Source: Alcaligenes faecalis
GTDB taxonomy: Bacteria > Pseudomonadota > Gammaproteobacteria > Burkholderiales > Burkholderiaceae_B
DNA: 64,000 bases
NCBI RefSeq assembly: GCF_005311025.1
Contig: NZ_CP031747.1
Span: forward strand, 1,364,001 to 1,428,000
Direction of reading: 5' to 3'
Every line of letters starts with the position of its first letter. The first letter of the stretch is position 1. The notes below the pieces were generated by a model. The model saw only the letters and a program-made list of their open reading frames with translations. It searched no databases and was not told where the DNA came from. Below, piece by piece: positions 19,134 through 26,922 of the stretch. Both the position numbers and the translations under genes were made by a program.

Positions 19134-19814
19134 TTAAAAGCGGAATTGCGAAACGGCGGTGCCGCGCAAAGGTTTGATCCAGGTATCGAACAGGGGGGTC
19201 GTCTCGAAGCTGGCCGCGCTGGTGCGAGTAATACGTACAGCCGTCATGACCGGGTTTTGACCGACCACTACAACCAGACGGCCGCCGATACAGAGCTGGT
19301 ACTTCAAAGCATCAGGAATGGTGGGCACGGAGCCGGTGACCAGAATGGCGTCGTACTCGGTGGTGCCCCAGCCTGCGTGCGCGTCACCCACTTCAACCTT
19401 GACGTTGCGCACATTGTTGCGCTGCAGGTTTTCCTGGGCGAAAGCGGCCAGCTTGCTGTCAATTTCGATGGAGGTAACTTGTTGGGACAGGTGAGCCAGC
19501 AAAGCAGCCTGGTAGCCCGAGCCGGTACCAATTTCGAGCACACCGTCGCTAGGCTGCAGCAGCAGCTCTTGAGCCAGACGGGCTTCGACTTTGGGCGAGA
19601 GCATGGTCTCGTGCGTGTCCACGGCATTGATGATCAGTGGCAGCTCGGTGTCCGAAAAGGCCGAAGGGCGCAAGGACGAGGGAACAAAGCGTTCGCGCTG
19701 GACCTCGACCAATGCTTGCAGCACTTTTTCGTCGGATACGTTCCAAGGACGGATTTGTTGTTCCACCATGTAGTAACGGGCACGTTCGAGTTCAGACAGC
19801 GCAAAATGGTTCAT
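19134..19814 (-). CDS. Protein-L-isoaspartate O-methyltransferase-like protein
   Basis: 226 residues with the PCMT/rSAM-methylase fold: MVEQQIRPWNVSDEKVLQAL at the start, the SAM-binding loop VLEIGTGSGYQAALLAHL (residues about 95-112), and IGGRLVVVVGQ near residue 180. True PCMTs repair isoaspartyl residues. This shorter variant, coupled to a TolC-family gene, is annotated as PCMT in relatives, but its actual substrate is uncertain. It is probably cotranscribed with the downstream channel gene. Confidence 0.8.
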   Translation of the reverse strand: MNHFALSELERARYYMVEQQIRPWNVSDEKVLQALVEVQRERFVPSSLRPSAFSDTELPLIINAVDTHETMLSPKVEARLAQELLLQPSDGVLEIGTGSGYQAALLAHLSQQVTSIEIDSKLAAFAQENLQRNNVRNVKVEVGDAHAGWGTTEYDAILVTGSVPTIPDALKYQLCIGGRLVVVVGQNPVMTAVRITRTSAASFETTPLFDTWIKPLRGTAVSQFRF

Positions 19815-19888
19815 AGCTTCCAGAAAACTAAAGGCTTGGCAAAGAGCCGATTATAAGCCAGCACATCGATAAAGATGCGCAGTTGGGC

Positions 19889-20584
19889 TTAGCAGGACGG
19901 CACCATTGCATGGAGCAAGGTGCTGGCGTTGTTGACGGCAATGGGCAAGAAGGTATCAAAATCCATGTGCGCTTCACTGTTGGCATTGTCTGAAATACTG
20001 CGTATGCAGACAAAAGGTACCTTGTTCAGATAGCACACCTGGGCAATGGCGCCACTTTCCATTTCGCAGGCTAAAGCGTTGAAGGTGGCGCTTAACCACT
20101 GTATTTTATCGTTACATGCGATAAATTGGTCGCCGGTAACAATTCGGCCCGTATGGACCTGGTGGCCTTCGATCTGCTGGGCGGCGGTTTGAGCCACGGT
20201 CAGCAGGGCGGGGTCAGCGGGGAAATCGAAGGTATCCAGACGGAAAACCTGTCCCGGCGCCAGACCCAGGGCTTTCAGTTCCACATCGTGCTGGACCAGG
20301 GTATCGGCAATGACGATATCGCCCGGCCGGATGCTGGGCTCAACCGCACCCGCAATGCCGATATTGATAATGCTGCCCACGGCAAATTCCGAGATCAGCA
20401 TCTGGGTGCAGGCGGCGGCGTTGACCTTGCCCACGCCGCAAACCACGGCCACAACGGGCTTGCCCAGATAGCTGCCGCGATGAAAATCCATGCCGGCGCG
20501 CTGGATGGTCTGGGGCTCTTGCAAGCGCTCCAGCACAATCTCCAGCTCTTCGCGCATGGCGACAATAATTCCAAGTGTAGACAT
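19889..20584 (-). CDS. mtnN: 5'-Methylthioadenosine/S-adenosylhomocysteine nucleosidase
   Basis: 231 residues from ATG 20584 (MSTLGIIVAMREELEIVLERL); an in-frame ATG ten codons upstream would add a non-conserved extension. Family motifs are VVCGVGKVNAAACTQMLI (residues about 46-63), INIGIAGAVEPSIRPGDIVIAD and LACEMESGAIAQVC, whose Glu contacts the ribose. FVCIRSISDNANSEAHMDF carries the catalytic Asp. It hydrolyses MTA and SAH to adenine plus the thioribose product, recycling by-products of SAM chemistry. It lies 40 bp downstream of thiD on the same strand. Confidence 0.93.
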   Translation of the reverse strand: MSTLGIIVAMREELEIVLERLQEPQTIQRAGMDFHRGSYLGKPVVAVVCGVGKVNAAACTQMLISEFAVGSIINIGIAGAVEPSIRPGDIVIADTLVQHDVELKALGLAPGQVFRLDTFDFPADPALLTVAQTAAQQIEGHQVHTGRIVTGDQFIACNDKIQWLSATFNALACEMESGAIAQVCYLNKVPFVCIRSISDNANSEAHMDFDTFLPIAVNNASTLLHAMVPSC

Positions 20585-20624
20585 AAGACAGGGGCCTTCA
20601 AGCGGCCCGATCAAACGGCACGTA

Positions 20625-21443
20625 TCAGGACGATGGCCACAGTTTATGGAAGTGATGCACCGGACCGTGTCCGCTGCCCACTGTCAGTTCACCCGAACGG
20701 GCAATGGCTTCGTACAAGTACTTTTTGGCAGCCAGAGCAGCGTCAGGCACATTGCTGTATTGGGGTAGCAGGGCGGCCAGCGCAGCCGACAAGGTGCAGC
20801 CGGTGCCGTGCGTATTGGCAGTATCAATACGTTTGGCGGGCATTTCGATCATCTTGTCGCCATCGTGCAGCAGGTCTATGCAGTCCGAACCGGGCAGGTG
20901 ACCGCCTTTCAGGAAGACCCAGCGTTGATCGCTGTGATTCATCAGGCGACGCAGACGCTCGGCAGCCTGACGCATTTCCTTGACGGTTTCTACCGGGCGG
21001 GCGTCCAGCAGGACACCGGCTTCGGGCAGATTGGGCGTGATCATGGTGCACTGGGGCACTAACTGTTCACGCAGGGCATGGACGGCCGACTTTTCCAGCA
21101 GATGATCGCCGCTTTTGGCGATCATGACCGGGTCCAGCACCAGATGCCTGGGTTTGAAGTGAGCCATGCGCTCGGCCACCACGGTGGTGACGGCCTCCTG
21201 GCCCAACATGCCGATCTTGACACCATCAATGCGCACATCGGCAAACAGCGTATCAATCTGCTGGCGCACAAAGTCGGCAGGAACCGGGCTGATACCGGTT
21301 ACCCCTTGAGTATTTTGTGCCGTCAAAGCGGCAATCACAGCGGTGGCATAAGCACCCAGGGCGCTCATGGCTTTGACATCAGCCAGAATACCGGCGCCGC
21401 CGGAGGGGTCAACCCCGGCAATGGTCAGCGTGTTGGGAATCAT
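20625..21443 (-). CDS. thiD: Hydroxymethylpyrimidine/phosphomethylpyrimidine kinase
   Basis: 272 residues of the ribokinase-like ThiD family. It begins TLTIAGVDPSGGAGILADVKAM, and the GTGCTLSAALAALLP motif near residue 215 holds the anion hole and catalytic Asp region. MIAKSGDHLLEKSAV is family-typical. It phosphorylates HMP to HMP-PP for thiamine synthesis. It starts 7 bp after thiG, so the two form an operon. Confidence 0.94.
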   Translation of the reverse strand: MIPNTLTIAGVDPSGGAGILADVKAMSALGAYATAVIAALTAQNTQGVTGISPVPADFVRQQIDTLFADVRIDGVKIGMLGQEAVTTVVAERMAHFKPRHLVLDPVMIAKSGDHLLEKSAVHALREQLVPQCTMITPNLPEAGVLLDARPVETVKEMRQAAERLRRLMNHSDQRWVFLKGGHLPGSDCIDLLHDGDKMIEMPAKRIDTANTHGTGCTLSAALAALLPQYSNVPDAALAAKKYLYEAIARSGELTVGSGHGPVHHFHKLWPSS

Positions 21444-21450
21444 GTCTCAA

Positions 21451-22257
21451 TCAGGTACGGGAGTGAATCAGGCCTTCGGTGGGGGAGCTGGGGTCGGCAT
21501 CGTAGTATTTGCGGGGCACACGGCCAGCCAGATAAGCCTGACGACCGGCTTGTACAGCCAGGTTCATGGCGCTGGCCATCATCGCAGGCTGGCGGGCACC
21601 GGCAATGGCGGTGTTCATCAGGACACCATCACAGCCCAGTTCCATGGCAATAGCTGCATCCGAGGCTGTACCGACACCGGCATCGACCAGCACAGGCACC
21701 TTGCTCTGATCGATGATCAGGCGCAGGTTCCAGGGGTTGATGATGCCCATGCCCGAACCGATCAGGGAGGCCAAGGGCATGATGGCTACACAGCCAATAT
21801 CTTCCAGCATACGGGCCTGGATAGGATCGTCGGCGCAATACACCATCACATCAAAGCCTTCATCCACCAGGGTTTTGGCGGCTTTCAAGGTTTCGGGCAT
21901 ATTGGGGAACAGATTGCCGGAGTCGCCCAGCACTTCCAGTTTGACCAGTTTGTGGCCGTCCAGCAGTTCGCGGGCCAGACGCAAGGTACGCACGGCGTCC
22001 TCGGCGGTATAGCAACCCGCGGTGTTGGGCAGCAGGGTGTATTTGGAGGGGGGCAGGTAATCGAGCAGATTGGGCTCGTTGGCGTTCTGGCCGATATTGG
22101 TGCGGCGAATGGCCACCGTCACAATTTCAGCGCCGCTGGCTTCAATAGCCTGACGAGTTTCATCAAAATCTTTGTATTTACCGGTGCCTACCAATAGCCG
22201 GGATTGGTAGCTGGTTCCGGCCAGGATAAAGGGATCGTTGTTCACTGTTTGGGTCAT
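21451..22257 (-). CDS. thiG: Thiazole synthase
   Basis: 268 residues from ATG 22257 ([20 protein letters not shown]). The frame stays open for another 123 codons upstream, but that part is not conserved-looking and the normal ThiG length is about 265. Signatures are [32 protein letters not shown] (the lysine region forming the Schiff base) and [23 protein letters not shown]. ThiG makes the thiazole phosphate from deoxyxylulose 5-phosphate, dehydroglycine and ThiS-thiocarboxylate. No thiS gene and no TPP riboswitch are recognisable upstream. Confidence 0.94.
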   Translation of the reverse strand: MTQTVNNDPFILAGTSYQSRLLVGTGKYKDFDETRQAIEASGAEIVTVAIRRTNIGQNANEPNLLDYLPPSKYTLLPNTAGCYTAEDAVRTLRLARELLDGHKLVKLEVLGDSGNLFPNMPETLKAAKTLVDEGFDVMVYCADDPIQARMLEDIGCVAIMPLASLIGSGMGIINPWNLRLIIDQSKVPVLVDAGVGTASDAAIAMELGCDGVLMNTAIAGARQPAMMASAMNLAVQAGRQAYLAGRVPRKYYDADPSSPTEGLIHSRT

Positions 22258-22450
22258 GGTGGTGCTTTGTTGCGCATCCGTCTTTGTTGACGGATAAAGA
22301 ATTGGTTTTTTGCTGGGCAAACACTGCAAGAATAATCCATTTGGCCGGTGCCCGCAGGAAAACCCGTATGCCGGCTTGCTGGTGTGCGGTAGGGATTGGG
22401 CTCGGGCAGGGGGCTGGCCACGGATGCGAGCCTGATTGGCCTGTGGCTGT

Positions 22451-22478
22451 GGCAAATATATACCTTGGCATATTTGCC
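22451..22478. repeat. Perfect 9-bp inverted repeat, operator-like
   Basis: ggcaaatat (22451-22459) and atatttgcc (22470-22478), separated by 10 bp, in the AT-rich stretch between thiG and the island. The spacing places equivalent bases 19 bp apart, compatible with a dimeric repressor site. It could equally be an RNA hairpin. No T run follows on either strand. Confidence 0.55.
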
Positions 22479-22486
22479 TTATGTTT

Positions 22487-22579
22487 AAGGCCATGCGCAA
22501 GGCCCCAATGCAGGCTGGCCCTGCCAGAGTTGCGATGCGAAAATTCTGTTGTTCCTCAAGAACGGGATTTTTCTTGAGG
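22487..22579 (+). promoter_or_regulatory. Leader element L1: block shared with the leader at 28770, followed by a hairpin
   Basis: Positions 22487-22551 align without gaps over 65 nt with 28770-28834, with about 41 identical positions. The 3' part is nearly identical (gatgcgaaaat-N-ctgttg, 17 of 18). Directly after it comes a hairpin with arms cctcaaga (22554-22561) and tcttgagg (22572-22579). Both copies lie upstream of paralogous small genes (22853 and 29030), which supports a common cis-regulatory function, either a structured RNA leader or a protein-binding site. The mechanism is unknown. Confidence 0.55.
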
Positions 22580-22852
22580 GATCCGCAGATTTCATCCGTT
22601 CTTTCTGTTTTATCGCTCGGACACAAGCCTCAGGTGCTGATGTACCTGGGGCTTGAGTTCGATTGGCATTGTTTGATTGTTAAAGGAGCACGTTCTTGGG
22701 CCCTGACCCTGAATCTGAAAGACGCACATTTGCGTTGCGCCCCGCGTTTCATGTCCGCATGAAACCCCATTGCGAATTGAGCACCGGCTCCAGGTTCCTC
22801 ACGGTCTAAGACGTGTGGGGCGCTTCTGTGGCCGTGTGCCCAGGAGAATCTC

Positions 22853-23194
22853 ATGCTGTTTTCCCGCCCTCACGATAGCTTGCAGCGCGCTTTGCGTATG
22901 GCTGTCGCCACTTACCGCCCTGTCGCCGTGTGCGACTTGCTGGCCTCGCACGGCACCCTGGCTTTTGCCCAGGCCTTGCCCGAGCTTTCGGCTCGTGTCC
23001 GCGCCGATGTTCTGGCCATGCTTCCCGAGTTTGATCGCAGTCAGGTCTACAACGCCATGCATACCGGCGTGCGAGTAGGGCATTTGGGTCGCCGCCGCAC
23101 TCATGGCCCGTCGCCCAGCCTGTTCACCCTGTTCCCGCACCGCTACGGCACGCAGGACTGGCTGCGTGAGTATCGCCAGCCCCAGCGCTCTTGA
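22853..23194 (+). CDS. Small protein resembling the MgtE N-terminal (helical Mg2+-sensing) domain
   Basis: 113 residues, ATG preceded by AGGAGA at good spacing. The helical pattern LLASHGTLAFAQALPELS (residues about 29-46) followed by VLAMLPEFDRSQVYNAM resembles the superhelical repeats of MgtE_N (typically LHPADLAELLEELPPEER..LLPPERAAEVL). There is no CBS domain and no membrane segment. It is a paralogue of the protein at 29030-29347: both have PH-x-x-L/A-x-ALR, HG-x3-FA-x-AL and LP-x3-RSQV. It is the first gene of the island, 110 bp before the next. The MgtE_N resemblance is my pattern match, not a database result; a regulator or adaptor role is inference. Confidence 0.6.
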   Translation: MLFSRPHDSLQRALRMAVATYRPVAVCDLLASHGTLAFAQALPELSARVRADVLAMLPEFDRSQVYNAMHTGVRVGHLGRRRTHGPSPSLFTLFPHRYGTQDWLREYRQPQRS

Positions 23195-23304
23195 GCACTG
23201 GACCCTACCCCTTTTCTGTTCAACCTGTCACAGCAGACCAGCCCATGCGGGGCTCGCACCGTCATGGACGGCTGCTGTGGCTTTCATCAACCCAAAAGAG
23301 TGCT

Positions 23305-23643
23305 ATGCCGCAAACCATTCCCTCTTCCTTGAGCAGCAAACCGTATCAGGACAACTCGCTGGCCGCCCAGGTCTGGACCCGCTCGGCGCGTCGCCCCAGT
23401 GTTGCACCGCTCAAGGGTCGCAAGCGTTGGTCGCGCTACGAGCGTCTGTCCTTTTCCATGCTGCTGTCTTCGTGGGGCATTTTGATTGTGGTGGTGAGCT
23501 GGCTGTTTTTCAGCAACTCGCACCTGGAAACCCGGACCAGTTCTACCTCCGGCTCGCATTCCAGCTTTTACATGGGTACCACGACGCCGTCGCCCGATGC
23601 GTCCAGCACCCAAGAGACCCGTTCTGATGGAGATCAACAATGA
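23305..23643 (+). CDS. Small single-span membrane protein, unknown function
   Basis: 112 residues from ATG 23305. The frame is open further upstream to 23191, but that start overlaps the previous gene. One membrane segment is visible (SFSMLLSSWGILIVVVSWLFF, residues about 47-67), preceded by an Arg/Lys-rich stretch (RSARRPSVAPLKGRKRWSRY), so the N-terminus is expected in the cytoplasm. A Ser/Thr-rich tail follows. Its stop overlaps the start of the first CorA-like gene (ATGA), implying coupled translation and probably a common complex. I do not recognise the family. Confidence 0.6.
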   Translation: MPQTIPSSLSSKPYQDNSLAAQVWTRSARRPSVAPLKGRKRWSRYERLSFSMLLSSWGILIVVVSWLFFSNSHLETRTSSTSGSHSSFYMGTTTPSPDASSTQETRSDGDQQ

Positions 23644-24578
23644 CGGACCAAGGTAAAACGCCGCCGCTCTTTGGCAACGACGGCCAGCCCAATAACTGGA
23701 TGCGCATCAGCATCCATGCCACCGAGCAGATCAGTGGCCTTCGTAAAAAGCTGGGCGTGGAAATTCCACAGACCTTGCAGAACAGTCCCACACAGGAAGG
23801 CCCCTTCAGCTTTGTGCCTGTGACGTTTCTGAACGTGGACAAGGGTCAGAAGAAAGCCAGCCGTGTGGTGTTCATCCTGAGCCGCGAAGCCTTGGTGTCC
23901 ATTGAACCTGATCCCAGCCCCAAGCCACTGGCCCAGGCCCTGCAGCGCTTGCAGCGTGATGGTCGCGAGAACGATGCCTTTGAAAGCTTTGCGGTGATTT
24001 TGCAATCCATTAACGATGCTACCGATGAACTGCTGGACTCCCTGAGCCACGATCTGGGCAAAGTGCTGACTCAGACCAACGCCGTGCTCAACAGCCTGGA
24101 AACCAAGGACCGGGACTTTGGCGTCAGTGATGTGGTCTCCACCCAGATGGATTTGAGCGAAGTAGAAGAACTCTTGTCCGACTGCCTGGAAAGCCAATTG
24201 CAGCTGGCCATGGCTGCTCGTCATGCCCTGGCGCGTTTACCCGCAGATCAGGAAAAACTGAAGCCTGTTTTTCATACCCTGATCGACGACATCGAGGCCG
24301 TGGAAAAGCAGGTGAACTTTGTGCACGACCGCGTCCGCCTTTTGCAGACCACCAACAATATGGCGCTGAACGTGAAGCAGAACCAGATTGTGAAAGTGTT
24401 CTCGGTGGTGACCGCCGTGTTCCTGCCCGCCATGCTGATTTCAACCTACTACAGCATGAACTTTGCCTATATGCCGATTCTGCAATGGGAGCACGCCGAG
24501 ATAGTGGGGATTATTTCCACTGCCTTGTTCTCCATGTTGCCGCTGATCTATGTGAAACACCGGGGCTGGCTGCGCTAG
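23640..24578 (+). CDS. CorA-like cation transporter 1 (SMN in place of GMN)
   Basis: 312 residues with CorA architecture: a soluble N-terminal domain, a long charged helix, then two C-terminal membrane helices (about residues 250-270 and 285-304) and a basic tail (KHRGWLR). The loop motif is YYSMNFAYMP, so residues 272-274 read SMN where classical CorA has GMN. The rest of the CorA signature (NF-x-x-MP) is kept. GMN forms the entry to the pore in CorA, and changes there usually impair Mg2+ transport, so selectivity may differ. ZntB-type proteins with GVN/GIN are a precedent for substitution. It is translationally coupled to the small membrane protein upstream. Confidence 0.8.
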   Translation: MTDQGKTPPLFGNDGQPNNWMRISIHATEQISGLRKKLGVEIPQTLQNSPTQEGPFSFVPVTFLNVDKGQKKASRVVFILSREALVSIEPDPSPKPLAQALQRLQRDGRENDAFESFAVILQSINDATDELLDSLSHDLGKVLTQTNAVLNSLETKDRDFGVSDVVSTQMDLSEVEELLSDCLESQLQLAMAARHALARLPADQEKLKPVFHTLIDDIEAVEKQVNFVHDRVRLLQTTNNMALNVKQNQIVKVFSVVTAVFLPAMLISTYYSMNFAYMPILQWEHAEIVGIISTALFSMLPLIYVKHRGWLR

Positions 24579-24621
24579 AGCGCGCTGCCTTTGATACTTA
24601 AATGAATGGGAAGAATTTCGT

Positions 24622-24921
24622 ATGTTGAACACACTGAAAAGCAGTACCGAGGTGGCAACGGCAGGCTCGGATAAATTACGCGGACTGGTTTGGAATGAAG
24701 ACTTGAGCCTGCAGTCGGACTCCAACGCGGCCGTCCAGCAGCGCCGTCAGGCCATTGACCGGGCGCGTGCCAACCGCCCACGCACCGCACATATCGAGCG
24801 CGAAATCATGATTGCGGTGGTGGTGCTGTACATCCTGATTCTGGGCAGTTTTGCCGGTCTGCATTTGTATGGCCACTACATGGTTTCCCCGGAAGCGGAA
24901 CAGGTACAAAGTGAGGACTAA
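24622..24921 (+). CDS. Small single-span membrane protein, unknown function
   Basis: 99 residues. A charged N-terminal half (QQRRQAIDRARANRPRTAHIERE) is followed by one membrane segment (IMIAVVVLYILILGSFAGLHL, residues about 62-82) and a short acidic tail. The basic side precedes the helix, so N-in/C-out topology is expected, as for the protein at 23305. It sits 43 bp after CorA-like 1 and 3 bp before CorA-like 2. No known family is recognised. Its position suggests a partner of CorA-like 2. Confidence 0.6.
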   Translation: MLNTLKSSTEVATAGSDKLRGLVWNEDLSLQSDSNAAVQQRRQAIDRARANRPRTAHIEREIMIAVVVLYILILGSFAGLHLYGHYMVSPEAEQVQSED

Positions 24922-24924
24922 GCC

Positions 24925-25878
24925 ATGACTGAAAAAAAACAGGGGGGCGCGGTGGTGTCCAGCCTGAGCGACAAGCACGGGCAAAAAACGGCATGGTTGC
25001 AGTTGTCGGCCAGCCGGCACGATGAACTGGCCGAGGCGCAAGCCAAACTGGGCCTGGACCTGAGCGTCAAACGGGGCCGTGCTGCCGCGGAAGAAGCGGG
25101 CTTTATGCTGATTCCCGTGGAGATGGTGATACGTCAGGGCCAGCAGTACCGCGAAACCAGCCTGCTGTTCGCCTTGAGCAAGGACCGCCTGATCAGCGTG
25201 GAGCAGGACGTGCGGGTTGATACCTTGGAGCGAGTCAGCCAGCAGTTGAACGCCATGGCAGAGGCCGGACAAGCTGCGCCCAGCCCCGCGTCAATTCTGT
25301 TCATGATCCTGCAGGCTCTGAACGACCAGGCTCGTGCCACGATTTCCGATATTGCCGGGCGTCTGGACGAGCGCAGCGATACGGTGGCGGCAGCCAGTGG
25401 CGGCTTTGATACCTCCGGCCGTCAGGCCGGGGTAGCGGATATTGCCAGTACCGCTATCGGTCTGGGTGAGGCCGAGGAACTGGTCGCCAAAACCGTGGAA
25501 GGGCAATTGATGCTGGCTCGCGCAGGCCGTTGGCTGCGTCGTACGCCCGGTGGCGAAAGCGCAGAGAACCTGTCCATGTTGCTCTCGGATATTCAAAGCT
25601 TGCGTCGCTATGCCCGCTTTCAGCACGACAAGATCCGCAACTTGCAGCAGTCCTTGATGACCACGCTGGATTTGAAGCAGAACCAGGTGATCAAGGTCTT
25701 TACAGTGGTTACTGCGGTGTTCTTGCCGCCTACGCTGATCGCGGCGTTTTACGGCCAGAACTTTGCCAATATGCCTGAGCTGGAAATTATCGGTGGCGAG
25801 TGGCTGGTCATGGGCATGACCGCCGTATTTGCCTTGGCTCCCTTGGCCTATGTAAAGCGTAAAGGGTGGATGCGATGA
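24925..25878 (+). CDS. CorA-like cation transporter 2 (GQN in place of GMN)
   Basis: 317 residues with the CorA layout. The long helix VIKVFTVVTAVFLPPTLIAAF leads into FYGQNFANMPELE, so the signature triplet (residues 277-279) is GQN, with NF and MPEL conserved. A second membrane helix (LVMGMTAVFALAPLAYV) and the basic end KRKGWMR follow. The distance from the triplet to the C-terminus is exactly 38 residues, as in the two neighbouring paralogues. The soluble domain differs from CorA-like 1, so this is an old duplication. Its stop overlaps the start of CorA-like 3. Confidence 0.8.
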   Translation: MTEKKQGGAVVSSLSDKHGQKTAWLQLSASRHDELAEAQAKLGLDLSVKRGRAAAEEAGFMLIPVEMVIRQGQQYRETSLLFALSKDRLISVEQDVRVDTLERVSQQLNAMAEAGQAAPSPASILFMILQALNDQARATISDIAGRLDERSDTVAAASGGFDTSGRQAGVADIASTAIGLGEAEELVAKTVEGQLMLARAGRWLRRTPGGESAENLSMLLSDIQSLRRYARFQHDKIRNLQQSLMTTLDLKQNQVIKVFTVVTAVFLPPTLIAAFYGQNFANMPELEIIGGEWLVMGMTAVFALAPLAYVKRKGWMR

Positions 25879-26777
25879 CGGCCCGTTTCAAGGATATGGC
25901 TTCCTGGCGGCGCTTGCAGGCCCCTGACCGTCAGGCGCTGGAAGATCTGGGCAAGTTGTATCGCGTGGATTTGTTGCCACAAGCCCAGGCCAGCCTGGGG
26001 ATGGCCACACGCATACGCTGTGTGCGAGTGAGTGACGAACAGATGCAGGTGTCTGACCTGATCTGGTGTTTGGGGCAGGACGATCAGCCTTTGTATACCG
26101 TGGAAACTGGCCATCGTCTGCTGCGTCCCGGCCAGGCTCTGGAGCGCTTGAGTGCCCAGGAAATGTCCTTGGCCAGCTCCCATGCCCTGGCTTTGACTTT
26201 GCTGTATCAATTGCTGGCGCAGACCTCGCAAGTGCTGGACCGTATTGATCAGGGCCTGAGTGTCTCGACCCTGTCCTTGCGCGGCTTTTTGTCCAATGTT
26301 GGCACGGACTATTCGCGCGGTGCCGAGGACATGATTGATCTGGACAGCCATATGGCAACTCTGCACAAACCGCTGTCTCATGTGATGCATTCCATTGACG
26401 ATCTGGAGCAGGCCGCACAACGCTTGCGCCGCTGGGTGTATCAGGAAAAAAGCCTGGAGTTGAGCCGAGTGGACGAGCTGATTGCCGCCATTGAAGGCAT
26501 GCAGCGCCGTGCGCATTTCGCCATTGAACGCCAGCGTTTTCATTGGCGTGCCGCCGGAGAGTCCGTGGCCATGAGCGACCTGAACGTGACCAAGGTCTTT
26601 ACGGTGCTGTGGGCCTTGCTGGTGCCCGGTACAGCCTTGATCAACTGGTACGGTCAGAACTTCCATGTCATGCCCGAGTTATCTTGGGAGGGCACCATGT
26701 GGGTGCAGTTGGTGACCGTGTTGGTGTTGACGGCGGTACCGATCTGGACAATCAAGAAATCGGGCGCGTTGCGTTAA
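25875..26777 (+). CDS. CorA-like cation transporter 3 (GQN in place of GMN)
   Basis: 300 residues from ATG 25875, which overlaps the previous stop by 4 bp; a GTG at 25866 is an alternative. The C-terminal region has VTKVFTVLWALLVPGTALIN, then WYGQNFHVMPELSW with GQN at residues 260-262, then a second membrane helix and the tail KKSGALR. The N-terminal soluble domain (about 215 residues) is poorly similar to classical CorA. With its two neighbours it makes three consecutive paralogues, which could form hetero-pentamers, CorA being a pentamer; that is inference. Confidence 0.8.
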   Translation: MTARFKDMASWRRLQAPDRQALEDLGKLYRVDLLPQAQASLGMATRIRCVRVSDEQMQVSDLIWCLGQDDQPLYTVETGHRLLRPGQALERLSAQEMSLASSHALALTLLYQLLAQTSQVLDRIDQGLSVSTLSLRGFLSNVGTDYSRGAEDMIDLDSHMATLHKPLSHVMHSIDDLEQAAQRLRRWVYQEKSLELSRVDELIAAIEGMQRRAHFAIERQRFHWRAAGESVAMSDLNVTKVFTVLWALLVPGTALINWYGQNFHVMPELSWEGTMWVQLVTVLVLTAVPIWTIKKSGALR

Positions 26778-26922
26778 GGGGGAGTGCTGTGTGCTGGCCT
26801 GGTTAGGCGCTAACTCCTACCCGAATCAATTCGCGATTTTTGTCTTTCCACTGCGACGGTAAACACATCCTTAGCTTTTCAGAGCGGGGTGGCCGTCCCT
26901 GCACCAATGTGTAGAGGTACCC

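Larger units (their letters stand above)
22258..22852. other. 595-bp gene-free region between thiG and the divergent cation-transport-like island
   Basis: I see no convincing gene on either strand. It holds a perfect 9-bp inverted repeat (22451-22478) and a block shared with the leader of the paralogous gene at 29030 (22487-22551), followed by an 8-bp-stem hairpin (22554-22579). A further 12-bp hairpin with one G-U pair lies at 22624-22655 (loop 8 nt). The region must contain promoters for both thiG (minus) and the island (plus). The strong secondary structure suggests a long structured 5' leader for the island; that reading is inference. Confidence 0.6.

Noticed and set aside
22258-22626. 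N-terminal extension of thiG (123 further in-frame codons)
   Set aside because: The extension shows no ThiS-like or other domain, exceeds the usual ThiG length, and lies in a region with regulatory-looking repeats; ATG 22257 fits ThiG.
22624-22655. 12-bp hairpin as a terminator or M-box (Mg2+ riboswitch)
   Set aside because: No T run follows on either strand, and I could not match the conserved M-box sequence pieces; kept only as a strong hairpin in the leader.
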